Of a stretch of 64,000 bases of DNA, positions 28,083 to 35,583 are shown in pieces. This DNA is from Crateriforma spongiae (GTDB taxonomy: Bacteria; Planctomycetota; Planctomycetia; Pirellulales; Pirellulaceae). The notes under the pieces were generated by a model that saw only the letters and a program-made list of their open reading frames with translations, ran no database searches and was not told the origin of the DNA. How positions within the stretch are numbered: the stretch's first letter is position 1; every line of letters starts with the position of its first letter. The position numbers and the translations under genes were made by a program. The DNA lies in NCBI RefSeq assembly GCF_012290005.1, contig NZ_JAAXMS010000003.1:620001-684000 (forward strand). The letters run 5' to 3'.

Positions 28083-30358
28083 TGGCCGATGCGCGGGAGC
28101 AAGTTGCGATCTATCGACAACGTGGCTGGTACTGCGTGCCGCTGCGCCCTCGGTCAAAGTCGCCGTCGCGCCGTGACTGGACAAAGTTGCGATTGAAGCC
28201 CGAAGCGTTTCCCGAGAACAGCAATATCGGCATCATTCTTGGCGAGCCATCCGGTTGGATCGTGGACGTCGATCTCGATTGTCCCGAAGCGATCGAACTG
28301 GCCGATCAATATCTGCCACCGACTGTGGCAGTAACTGGCCGGCCGTCGGCACCCCGTTCGCACCGTTGGTACATCGCGGCTGGCGCGACCACGGAAAAGC
28401 ACCAAGACCCCAACGACGGTTCGATGATCGTCGAGCTGCGATCCACCGGAACTCAAACCGTTGTCGGCCCCAGCATCCATCCCGAAGGCGAACCTTACGA
28501 TGTCCTCGACAATGAACCCGCAACCGTTCCTGCGCCCATGTTGGCTGCGTGCGTGAAAGCTCTGGCTGACGCCGTGATCGTCAAACGTGGCGTAAGCATC
28601 CGGCTTGTGAACCCTGTAACATCGCAGGCTGGAAGCCTACGCCACGCGGGCAACGATGTCGAAACCCGAGCCATTGCCTACTTGAACGCCATGCCGCCGG
28701 CGATTGCGGGCAGCAGCGGTCACTCGCAAACGTTCGCCGCCGCGACCGCGCTGGTTCACGGTTTTGGCATCGAACCGGATCGTGCCCTGGCGATTCTCGC
28801 TGCGGACTACAACCCACGATGTTCGCCGCCCTGGTCCGATCGCGAACTCCAACACAAAATCAACCAAGCCGCCATCAAATCTCACGACCGGCCGTTTGGT
28901 TGGCTCCGCGATGACGGTCCGATCGAAACGGCAAGCGAAGTCGATCTGTCTGGGTTCATGACGAAACCGAAGATGACGGTTTCCGAAGACGCAAAGCCAT
29001 CGTCCAAGTTCACGGGAATCGCGGATCCTGGGATGTTGCCCGAGCGGCTGTTTGAAGTTCCCGGATTCGTTCGCCGCGTCATGGACTTCTCGCTCGCCAA
29101 CGCGCCTTACCCGAATATCGGCCTTGCCTTTTGCGGCGCGATGGCGTTGCAGTCGTTTCTGGCCGGTCGCAAAGTCGCCACGGCCGGTGATCTTCGTACG
29201 AATCTCTACCTGCTCGCGCTCGCCGGTAGCGGAACCGGTAAAGAATTCCCTCGAAAGGTCAACTCGCAAGTCCTTTTCCAGATTGGCGAGGCGACTTCGA
29301 TCGGTGACAAGTTCGCGTCGGGCGAAGGAATCCAGGACGCCCTGGTTCGCAGCGGACGCATGTTGTTTCAGAACGATGAAATGGACGGTGTTTTGCGGCA
29401 GATCAATCTCGACCGAGAAAACAGCCGCGAGTCGATTCCGAACATTTTGTTGACGCTCTACACATCCGCTGGCGATGTCTATCCGATCCGCGTGAAAGCA
29501 AACCAGAAAGAGGCAATCCATGTCGATCAGCCCCACCTGACGTTGTTCGGCACTGCGACGCCTCAATACTTCTACGAGTCGTTATCGAAGCGAATGTTGA
29601 CCAACGGCTTCTTTGCCCGGCTGAATATCATCGACGTCGGCAAGCGTGGCAAAGGGCAAACGCCCGGATCGGCAAGAGACGTTCCCGAGGAGGTTTTGGA
29701 GATCGCGAAGTGGTGGGCGGATTTCGAGCCGGGCACTGGCAATTTCATGAAGTTCCATCCCAAACCGCTGCGTGTAGCGTTCACGCCGGAAGCGGAGGAC
29801 GCGATTACGCAGTTGCGTGAACAAACCGAGGTGGAATACGACAAGGCCGACGACGCTGGGGACGAGGTGGCTCGTGCCGCATGGAGTCGGACGTGCGAGC
29901 ATGCCAAAAAGCTGGCGTTGATCTACGCGGTCAGCGAAAACCATCTGCAGCCGATGATTTCGATTGATGCCGTGCGTTGGGCCAGCGAGTTTTCACTGCA
30001 CCAAACCCGCCGGCAACTCTACCTCGCATCCGTTCACGTCGCCGAGAACCCGTTTCACGCCGAGTGCTTGAAATTCAAAAAACGTCTCGCCGACCGACCC
30101 AACTACACCATGGCTCGCCGTGAAATGATGCGTTCGATGACGTTGAAGGCAAGCGACTTCGATCAAATCGTACAAACGCTGATGCAGCAAGAAGACATCG
30201 AACCGGTCACGATCGAAACGCGAACCAAACCGGCGTCGGGCTATCGCCTCACCACGGTGCCCGATCTGCCCAAACAATCCGTCAGCCAATCCGTCAGCGA
30301 TGATGCGGACGATTCTGACGTGTTGGCGACCAATGCGAACGATTTAGGCCTGGAATGA
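28082..30358 (+). CDS. Bifunctional Prim-Pol primase/polymerase-helicase
   Basis: About 758 residues from ATG 28082, with GATG overlap to the helicase gene. The N-terminal Prim-Pol domain shows WYCVPLRPRSKSPS, the metal-binding DVDLD (62-66), SHRWYI, and the GTQTVVGPSIHPEG motif. A middle linker resembles the primase C-terminal helices (AATALVHGFGIEPDRALAIL). The C-terminal half is a DUF3987-like ATPase with Walker A GSGTGKEF near residue 382, and QNDEMDGVL as the acidic motif. It would prime and unwind at the element's origin. The gene end contains two ATCCGTCAG repeats that continue into the intergenic region. Confidence 0.87.
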   Translation: MADAREQVAIYRQRGWYCVPLRPRSKSPSRRDWTKLRLKPEAFPENSNIGIILGEPSGWIVDVDLDCPEAIELADQYLPPTVAVTGRPSAPRSHRWYIAAGATTEKHQDPNDGSMIVELRSTGTQTVVGPSIHPEGEPYDVLDNEPATVPAPMLAACVKALADAVIVKRGVSIRLVNPVTSQAGSLRHAGNDVETRAIAYLNAMPPAIAGSSGHSQTFAAATALVHGFGIEPDRALAILAADYNPRCSPPWSDRELQHKINQAAIKSHDRPFGWLRDDGPIETASEVDLSGFMTKPKMTVSEDAKPSSKFTGIADPGMLPERLFEVPGFVRRVMDFSLANAPYPNIGLAFCGAMALQSFLAGRKVATAGDLRTNLYLLALAGSGTGKEFPRKVNSQVLFQIGEATSIGDKFASGEGIQDALVRSGRMLFQNDEMDGVLRQINLDRENSRESIPNILLTLYTSAGDVYPIRVKANQKEAIHVDQPHLTLFGTATPQYFYESLSKRMLTNGFFARLNIIDVGKRGKGQTPGSARDVPEEVLEIAKWWADFEPGTGNFMKFHPKPLRVAFTPEAEDAITQLREQTEVEYDKADDAGDEVARAAWSRTCEHAKKLALIYAVSENHLQPMISIDAVRWASEFSLHQTRRQLYLASVHVAENPFHAECLKFKKRLADRPNYTMARREMMRSMTLKASDFDQIVQTLMQQEDIEPVTIETRTKPASGYRLTTVPDLPKQSVSQSVSDDADDSDVLATNANDLGLE

Positions 30359-30540
30359 TCGAATCTGTCAGCAAACGTCAGAGAGTCAAACTGACGGATT
30401 AGCTGACGGTTTTGGTACGCGGAAACCCAACGATATACGAATAAAAACACTCTCTCTCCTAATGCGTCAGCGTGTCAGTCCCACTCGCCCGCGATACACG
30501 TTTGCACGCATGAGGGGGCTGTCTGACGGATTCATTCATG
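30277..30540 (+). repeat. Cluster of ATCCGTCAG iteron-like repeats, possible replication origin
   Basis: ATCCGTCAG occurs at 30277-30285 and 30289-30297 (12-bp period). Its complement CTGACGGAT/T occurs at 30391-30399 and 30403-30411 (again 12 bp) and at 30523-30531. Degenerate copies lie at 30363-30371, 30373-30381 and 30462-30470. The cluster sits between the primase and ParB-methylase genes with a short AT-rich stretch between (30431-30460). Confidence 0.55.
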
Positions 30541-30747
30541 ACGCTTCTCAACGCGTAGGTACTCCCGGCCGATCCGTTCTCTGGTCAGGGCCGCGGGAAC
30601 AGCAGCCTTATTAGGCACAGTTAGTTTCGGCTGTCCGAACGAAAATTCACGTCCGTCCGAACGCATCGGATCCCCAACCAACCACCCATCAAACCAACGA
30701 CCGACCCAACCCTTCCCGTTTCATTCTCTCGCCTTGGAAGGGCAAAC
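30359..30747. other. Intergenic region with iterons and a GTCCGAACG direct repeat
   Basis: 389 bases without a gene. The left part holds the CTGACGG repeats; the right part has a direct repeat GTCCGAACG (at about 30632 and 30656) and a polypyrimidine stretch before the next gene. It probably contains the promoter for the ParB-methylase. Confidence 0.5.
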
Positions 30748-32058
30748 ATGCAGGTCGAAATGTGGTCGCTTGATCGAATCAAGCCTTACGAGAACAATCC
30801 TCGCATCAATGACGACGCCGTTGATGCCGTCATCCTCTCGATCAACGAGTTCGGGTTTCGCCAGCCGATCGTGGTCGATACCGACGGTGTCATTATCGTC
30901 GGCCATACACGGTTCAAGGCGGCGAAAAAACTCGGACTCGCCGAAGTCCCCGTTCACATCGCGACGGACCTCGAACCTGAAGCGGTAAAAGCGTACCGGA
31001 TCGCCGACAACCGGACTGGCGAGAACGCGCAGTGGGACTACGACCTGTTGCCCTTTGAAATCGGCGGATTACAAGAATCAGGTTTTGATGTTGAGTTGCT
31101 CGGTTTCGACGATGATGAACTCGCCAAGCTGCTCGATCCCGGTGTAACGCAGGGTTTGACGGATCCAGACGACATCCCCGAACCGCCAGACGAAGCGATC
31201 ACGCAGCGCGGCGACATTTGGATCCTCGGCGACCATCGACTGATGTGTGGTGACTCGACCAGCGTCGAAGACCTCGATCGTCTGCTCTCCGGCGCGAAGA
31301 TTCACCTTTGCAATACCGATCCACCGTACAACGTGAAGGTGGAACCTCGCAGCAAGAATGCGATCGCGGCCGGCAATTCGTCGTTCGAGGCTGGCAAGGG
31401 CCAGACGAAGGAAGGCCCGAAGAAGATGCGGGCCAAGGATCGGCCGCTTGCGAATGACTTTGTGTCCGACGAAGAGTTCGACCGATTGTTGAAAGCGTGG
31501 TTTGGCAACATCACTCGCGTGCTCGAACCCGGCCGTTGCTTTTACATCTGGGGTGGCTTCTCCAACATCGCCAACTACCCGCCGGTCCTGGCCGCAGCCG
31601 GTTTGTATTTTTCCCAGGCCATCATCTGGGACAAGCAACACCCCGTGATGACCCGCAAAGACTTCATGGGGGCACATGAATGGGCGTTCTATGGATGGAA
31701 AGAAGGTGCTGGTCACAAATTCTTTGGGCCAAACAACGCGACGGACCTGTGGCACGTCAAGAAGATCGCTCCGCAGAAGCTCGAACACCTCACTGGCAAG
31801 CCCGCCGAACTCGCGGTTTTGGCGATGCAATACTCGTCGCGGAAACGCGAGAACGTGCTCGACTTGTTTGGCGGCAGTGGCTCGACGCTGATCGGCGCGG
31901 AGCAGACGGGGCGCAAGGCATTCTTGATGGAACTCGATCCGCCGTACTGCGACGTGATCGTTGATCGCTACCAACGCTTCACCGGCAAGAAAGCGATCCT
32001 CGAACGGACCGGCGAATCGCCGATCCCCGTTGGCAAACGTGAGGAGAACATGCGGTGA
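30748..32058 (+). CDS. ParB-like domain fused to a DNA (adenine-N6) methyltransferase
   Basis: A 436-residue fusion. Residues 1-105 are a ParB/sulfiredoxin-like domain (LDRIKPYENNPRIN, FGFRQPIVVDTDGVIIVGHTRFKAAKKLG). The methylase has motif IV NTDPPYNVK near residue 190 and motif I VLDLFGGSGSTLIGAEQTG near 370, the DPPY-before-FGGSGS order of the beta class, with a target-recognition region between. It likely methylates adenine in element and host DNA, shielding phage DNA from restriction. This architecture is widespread in prophages. Confidence 0.92.
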   Translation: MQVEMWSLDRIKPYENNPRINDDAVDAVILSINEFGFRQPIVVDTDGVIIVGHTRFKAAKKLGLAEVPVHIATDLEPEAVKAYRIADNRTGENAQWDYDLLPFEIGGLQESGFDVELLGFDDDELAKLLDPGVTQGLTDPDDIPEPPDEAITQRGDIWILGDHRLMCGDSTSVEDLDRLLSGAKIHLCNTDPPYNVKVEPRSKNAIAAGNSSFEAGKGQTKEGPKKMRAKDRPLANDFVSDEEFDRLLKAWFGNITRVLEPGRCFYIWGGFSNIANYPPVLAAAGLYFSQAIIWDKQHPVMTRKDFMGAHEWAFYGWKEGAGHKFFGPNNATDLWHVKKIAPQKLEHLTGKPAELAVLAMQYSSRKRENVLDLFGGSGSTLIGAEQTGRKAFLMELDPPYCDVIVDRYQRFTGKKAILERTGESPIPVGKREENMR

Positions 32059-32379
32059 CTAGAGTTCCTTGCAGGACCAAGCTCCGTCGTCAAAGACATA
32101 GACAAATCGAGCGCCGCAATTCCTCGCGAAATCAATCAGCGAGTCATTGGTCGGCAACTTGGCCGGCGGATCGCCGTCTGAGAATTGTTCGGCCTCGCCG
32201 GTCTCGCGATTCAGACATCGCAAGTCGCCATGGGAGACGAGTTCCTCGGCGGCGGTTTGAGTTTGGTAGCTTTGCATCAGAATTTCTCCGGTGTGTTCGG
32301 GGTAACCGTCGTAGTGAAGGTAGACCGCTGCATACGTTCGGTCGGGGCGGTGGACGGCGATCGTCGCTCGTGTGGACAT
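32059..32379 (-). CDS. Small phage protein of unknown function
   Basis: A 106-residue protein, MSTRATIAVHRPDRTYAAVY, with LHYDGYPEHTGEILMQSYQTQTAAEELVSHGDLRCL and RFVYVFDDGAWSCKEL. The pattern (an opening beta strand, a Tyr-rich YDGYP motif, an ending 'VYVFDDGxW') is one I associate with phage proteins of unknown role. Last gene of the leftward unit led by the element at 33073. Confidence 0.72.
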   Translation of the reverse strand: MSTRATIAVHRPDRTYAAVYLHYDGYPEHTGEILMQSYQTQTAAEELVSHGDLRCLNRETGEAEQFSDGDPPAKLPTNDSLIDFARNCGARFVYVFDDGAWSCKEL

Positions 32380-32391
32380 GGTGGTTGCTCC

Positions 32392-32607
32392 TTAGTTCGT
32401 TGTGTCGGCCGGCAGTCGCTCGACGACGTCCGGAGGAATGGAAAGCATCAGCGACCGGCCGCCCGCCCAATCAACATCGACTTGAGTCCAATCGCTATGC
32501 GGATAGACGCCGACCACCGTTCCGGTGGTGCCGGCGGGAATCGGATCGGGGTCGTCGGTCATCGAAAGCAGCCGCACGCGATCGCCCGCCTTGAGATTTG
32601 TTTTCAT
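32392..32607 (-). CDS. DUF4314-like small protein
   Basis: 71 residues from ATG 32607 (MKTNLKAGDRVRLLSMTDDP). LKAGDRVRLLSMTDDPDPIPAGTTGTVVGVYPHSDWTQVDVDW is the SH3-like beta barrel of DUF4314, common in phages and mobile elements, with a C-terminal SLMLSIPPDVVERL. The longer frame to 32709 was rejected because it enters the next gene. Function unknown; the barrel suggests nucleic-acid or protein binding. Confidence 0.8.
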   Translation of the reverse strand: MKTNLKAGDRVRLLSMTDDPDPIPAGTTGTVVGVYPHSDWTQVDVDWAGGRSLMLSIPPDVVERLPADTTN

Positions 32608-32618
32608 CGTTTTGATTC

Positions 32619-32852
32619 CTAGTTGCGAGCGTTGTTGGTTTCGTCGAGCAAAGCAGCGACTTCCGAAAGTTGAGCGTTGACCAAGTTCAACGCTCGTACG
32701 TGTGTCCATCGCAACGCCTTGTTGTCCGGCCGAATCATTCGGTCGAGTTGCAACTCGATGTGTTGCAAGAGATCGCGGGCAATCTGGTGAGCGTTTTCGT
32801 AAGCCGGTGCGGGTTGGATTGGCTGAGCGTTAAGCGTTTGAACCTTGCTCAT
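32619..32852 (-). CDS. Small helical phage protein of unknown function
   Basis: A 77-residue, mostly helical protein (YENAHQIARDLLQHIELQLDRMIRPDNKALRWTHVRALNLVNAQLSEVAALLDE). It resembles the gene at 34678-34887 in layout (an Ala-His-...-HVRALxLL helix pair), so the two may be distant paralogues. Start ATG 32852 overlaps the upstream stop. Confidence 0.7.
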   Translation of the reverse strand: MSKVQTLNAQPIQPAPAYENAHQIARDLLQHIELQLDRMIRPDNKALRWTHVRALNLVNAQLSEVAALLDETNNARN

Positions 32853-33031
32853 TGTTGGTCTCCTTTCTCGTTGAGATAGATTTCGGTGCCGTTTTCGAGT
32901 TCAACCTTCGCCGCGCCGGCGCGTTTCGCATCGGTGACGATCGTTTGCACTGGTAGTGGTTCTTCGACTTCGATTCGCCGTTCATCGGCGAATAAGACAA
33001 CCGATCGCATTCGCTGCGGTTGCATCTTCAT
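32849..33031 (-). CDS. Small phage protein of unknown function
   Basis: 60 residues from ATG 33031 (MKMQPQRMRSVVLFADERRIE), preceded by CGGAG. Two beta strands (SVVLFADERRIEVEE and AKVELENGTEIYLNE) flank a short helix. First gene of a four-gene leftward unit whose upstream region carries copy 1 of the conserved leader element. The longer frame to 33124 reads into that element and was rejected. Confidence 0.65.
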   Translation of the reverse strand: MKMQPQRMRSVVLFADERRIEVEEPLPVQTIVTDAKRAGAAKVELENGTEIYLNEKGDQQ

Positions 33032-33072
33032 TTCGTTTCTCCGTTCGTGTTGTTTGAAAACCGTTCGTACAA

Positions 33073-33115
33073 CCACACATGAGCCATGGGTTTGCCGACA
33101 CATCAAGCGAAGTCC
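33073..33115 (-). repeat. Leader element copy 1
   Basis: Minus strand reads ACTTCGCTTGATGTG... then CCATGGCTCATGTGTGG; 42 bases before ATG 33031. Same element as copies 2-5. Confidence 0.7.
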
Positions 33116-33271
33116 ACGAAACATTCCAAAACTTCAACATGTTTTTCGCCGGAGTGCGTTGGGCCACGACGTTGCCGCGTCTCGCGTGACTCGGGTGCGC
33201 CGCGTGGTTACGGCCGTCACGACGAAACGCCCGCACGTTGCCAACGTCGGGCGTCGTCGGCGGCGTTCGGC

Positions 33272-33505
33272 CTAAAAGCCGAGCGGCACCAAAACGTGGG
33301 CGTTCTTGCCCGTGACCGCGAACTCTTCGCCGGCCGTCGTCCTAGCCAAGATCGCGTCTCCGCGGCGGACCAAATATTCCACGACGCCGGCTTCAAAGTT
33401 GTCGCCGGCGATCGGCCGCAGTTCGTAACCCATGTCGGGTTCCGGCGGTGCGGTTTCTCCTTCAGCCAAGTCGGCGACCTGGCGGACGTCGCAAATGTAC
33501 TTCAT
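33272..33505 (-). CDS. Small phage protein of unknown function
   Basis: A 77-residue acidic protein, MKYICDVRQVADLAEGETAPPEPDMGYELRPIAGDNF, with a beta-rich end (ILARTTAGEEFAVTGKNAHVLVPLGF). No family recognised. It follows the HARE-HTH gene by 10 bases and is the last gene of the unit led by element copy 2. Confidence 0.68.
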   Translation of the reverse strand: MKYICDVRQVADLAEGETAPPEPDMGYELRPIAGDNFEAGVVEYLVRRGDAILARTTAGEEFAVTGKNAHVLVPLGF

Positions 33506-33514
33506 CGCTTCGCC

Positions 33515-33994
33515 CTATGCTCTCGCCGTGAACCGACCGCGTTCTGTTTTGACGAAGCGGCTATCATCGCCGCGTTTCATGTCGCGGAGGATCGCGGAGT
33601 ACAGCGTCGCGTGCGGCGTCTTTCCGCCAGGGCTTTCCCACAACCCAGCTTCGGTCATCGCGGCGATCATCTCTTGCGCGTTCATCGGTTCCCCGCTATC
33701 AGCCAGGACCTTCAACGCCGCTTTCACGCACGAGAGCTTCTTTTCGCCGCCAGTGGTTTCCTCCGTCCTTTTCGCGACTCGTTTCCTGACCCGCGTTTCC
33801 GTTGCCGGCGTCTCAGTAGCCCGCGCCGATCCCTTCAACCGGCCGGCCGTCTTGATTCGCACTTTCTTACCCGTCGAAAGATTGGTCGCGTCCCAGCCTC
33901 CGTTACGGTTTTCCGCGTCGATTCGCACGGTCACCTTTTTGTTGGTCACAGTAGCGAAATACTCGCCGCCGATCTTTACGTCTGTTTTCTGCAT
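33515..33994 (-). CDS. HARE-HTH domain protein
   Basis: 159 residues from ATG 33994 (MQKTDVKIGGEYFATVTNKK). The N-terminal part is an SH3-like barrel (IGGEYFATVTNKKVTVRIDAENRNGGWDATNLSTGKKVRIKTAGRL) that phages often use. A basic linker follows, then the HARE-HTH winged helix AALKVLADSGEPMNAQEMIAAMTEAGLW...TPHATLYSAILRDMKRGDDSRFVKTERGRFTA. HARE-HTH domains are proposed to read DNA modifications and often accompany restriction or chromatin factors; a role in regulating or sensing modified DNA is inferred. Confidence 0.83.
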   Translation of the reverse strand: MQKTDVKIGGEYFATVTNKKVTVRIDAENRNGGWDATNLSTGKKVRIKTAGRLKGSARATETPATETRVRKRVAKRTEETTGGEKKLSCVKAALKVLADSGEPMNAQEMIAAMTEAGLWESPGGKTPHATLYSAILRDMKRGDDSRFVKTERGRFTARA

Positions 33995-34038
33995 CGTTCG
34001 TTCTCCGTTTGGGTTTCGTTCGTGGTTGGCTGCCATCG

Positions 34039-34395
34039 TCAGGCCGCGGGAACCACCCGCGACAACGCCCGTGTGCGTTTCGGCTTCCGTCCTTGCGAGT
34101 CGCGCCGCGGTTCCGTCCGCGGCGGTCGTTGTGCGGCCGGCGGGTTAACCACCCCGCCGAGAAGGCTCTTATTGAGCCGGTCGAGCATCTCGCAAAAGAT
34201 GTAGTGCTCTTCCAAAAGCGGGCCGTCCGGTCCCAGTTCCGCGTCGGCCTTTTCAAGGGCGTCGACCAAGGGGCGAAGCTCCTCGGCGATCTTGTAGTAC
34301 GACTGGCGAATTTCCTGATACGTTTCGGGGTCGAGCTTTCGCATCTCTGTGCGAAGGGCGGCGACTTTCGCTTTTTGCGTTTCGTTCATGGCCAT
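34039..34395 (-). CDS. Small helical phage protein of unknown function
   Basis: 118 residues from ATG 34395 (MAMNETQKAKVAALRTEMRK; ATG 34389 also possible). A coiled-coil-like N-terminal half (AALRTEMRKLDPETYQEIRQSYYKIAEELRPLVDALEKADAEL) and a basic, Pro-rich tail (RPPRTEPRRDSQGRKPKRTRALSRVV). First gene of a three-gene leftward unit preceded by element copy 2. No family recognised. Confidence 0.68.
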   Translation of the reverse strand: MAMNETQKAKVAALRTEMRKLDPETYQEIRQSYYKIAEELRPLVDALEKADAELGPDGPLLEEHYIFCEMLDRLNKSLLGGVVNPPAAQRPPRTEPRRDSQGRKPKRTRALSRVVPAA

Positions 34396-34448
34396 GGTCT
34401 TGTCTCTCGTGAAAAGGGGTTTCAAATCGTTTTGCCGTTTGGCGTTAA

Positions 34449-34490
34449 CACACATGAGCCATGCATTTGGAAACACCTCAAGCGAAGTTC
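34449..34490 (-). repeat. Leader element copy 2
   Basis: Minus strand reads GAACTTCGCTTGAGGTG... then GCATGGCTCATGTGTG; 54 bases before ATG 34395. Confidence 0.7.
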
Positions 34491-34677
34491 GGCAGCAATT
34501 CGCAGTCTTTTACGATGTTTTCCAACTTCGCCGTCGTTCGCGTTTGTTGGCCGTAAAGAGATGTCGGCATGGTTTGCCGCTTGTCGGCAACGGTGCGCGA
34601 CACGGGCCAACGTCGGCGGCAATTCAACGAGAAACGGCCGCGCTGGCGAGCGAGGCCGAAAGGATGCGGGTGGGAAT

Positions 34678-34887
34678 CTATTCGCCGGCGGGAGCAACGA
34701 AATCTTTCAATTCCTTGAGCCGTTCGCAAAGGTGTTGCAGCGAACCGACGTGTTCCCAATTGATGGGATGGTCGGTATCGGGGGCAGGCATGTCTTCGAC
34801 GATTTGGTGAAGGTCTTCGAGCAAGGTCAAAGCCCGGACATGCGCGGTGGTGTAAGCGTCTTCGGCTCGAGCGGTGTTCTTTGCCAT
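34678..34887 (-). CDS. Small helical phage protein of unknown function
   Basis: 69 residues from ATG 34887 (MAKNTARAEDAYTTAHVRAL), preceded by GGAGAC. All-helical: TTAHVRALTLLEDLHQIVEDMP and WEHVGSLQHLCERLKELKDF. It resembles the protein at 32619-32852. Single-gene unit preceded by element copy 3. Confidence 0.68.
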   Translation of the reverse strand: MAKNTARAEDAYTTAHVRALTLLEDLHQIVEDMPAPDTDHPINWEHVGSLQHLCERLKELKDFVAPAGE

Positions 34888-34930
34888 GGTTGGGTCTCCG
34901 TTGTTGGAAAGGGGAAATGCGTCTGCGTTG

Positions 34931-34973
34931 ACACACATGAGCCATGCGGTTTCAGACACAGCAAGCAGAGTTC
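34931..34973 (-). repeat. Leader element copy 3
   Basis: Minus strand reads GAACTCTGCTTGCTGTG... then GCATGGCTCATGTGTGT; 44 bases before ATG 34887. Just upstream on the minus strand lies a perfect 12-bp inverted repeat GAGTTCGGGAAA/TTTCCCGAACTC. Confidence 0.7.
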
Positions 34974-35019
34974 GGGAAAGTCTTTGAATGTTTCCCGAAC
35001 TCGCTTTCGCTTGCCGCGT

Positions 35020-35295
35020 TTAGCAATCGCGGCACGTTTCCCAGGCCCGTTTGCTGCCGTAGCAGATCTGGCCTCCTTCGACGATGTAGACGATCGCGTC
35101 TTCGGCGACGTCTTGGTCATCGAAGTATTCGCTGGGGTCGTCTTCGCTCGCTTCGTTCATCTCCGCGCCGCTGGTGATTCCGGCAATGCGGTTTTCAAAA
35201 GGCCAGTTCTCTTGCGTCATCAAACGCACTTCGGCGTCCGGCCCATGTACGTCGCGGTACTCTTCGAGCAATCCGATCAGTTGGTCGATGGTCAT
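35020..35295 (-). CDS. Small acidic phage protein of unknown function
   Basis: 91 residues from ATG 35295 (MTIDQLIGLLEEYRDVHGPD), preceded by CGGAGAC. LIGLLEEYRDVHGPDAEVRLMTQENWPFENRIAGITS is a pattern I know from phage and plasmid proteins of unknown function ('L..L..Y....G...V......P......I'). The middle is very acidic (EASEDDPSEYFDDQDVAED) and it ends in a Cys-containing tail (CYGSKRAWETCRDC). The acidic character would suit a DNA mimic, which is only a guess. Preceded by element copy 4. Confidence 0.72.
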   Translation of the reverse strand: MTIDQLIGLLEEYRDVHGPDAEVRLMTQENWPFENRIAGITSGAEMNEASEDDPSEYFDDQDVAEDAIVYIVEGGQICYGSKRAWETCRDC

Positions 35296-35338
35296 GTTTG
35301 TGTCTCCGTTGGGGTGAGTGGAAAACCGTTTCGTATGA

Positions 35339-35380
35339 CCACACATGAGCCGTGCGTTTCAAAACACATCAAGCGAATCC
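35339..35380 (-). repeat. Leader element copy 4
   Basis: Minus strand reads GGATTCGCTTGATGTG... then GCACGGCTCATGTGTGG; 44 bases before ATG 35295. Confidence 0.7.
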
Positions 35381-35472
35381 AGCCAGTAATTCGCTGTCCT
35401 TTTGAATGTTTCTCGATCTCGCCGACGTGGCCCGAAACTGCGGCGTGTGTCGCGATGCAAACCAGTGGCCCG

Positions 35473-35526
35473 CTATTAGTCACATACGCCGTTGACGCGA
35501 CACGATGTACACGTGCCCCCGTAAAA
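35473..35526 (+). repeat. Copy C of the LVTYAV-x4-CT element
   Basis: Plus strand encodes LLVTYAVDATRCTR (TTAGTCACATACGCCGTT, 12 bases, TGTACA). It differs from copies A and B almost only at synonymous positions. An ATG at 35455 precedes it in frame (MQTSGPLLVTYAV). Confidence 0.55.
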
Positions 35527-35583
35527 CCAAAGAAACGCCGCGAGATACATCGCGACGTTCGTGGGGTGGAAGGTCGTCAGCCG

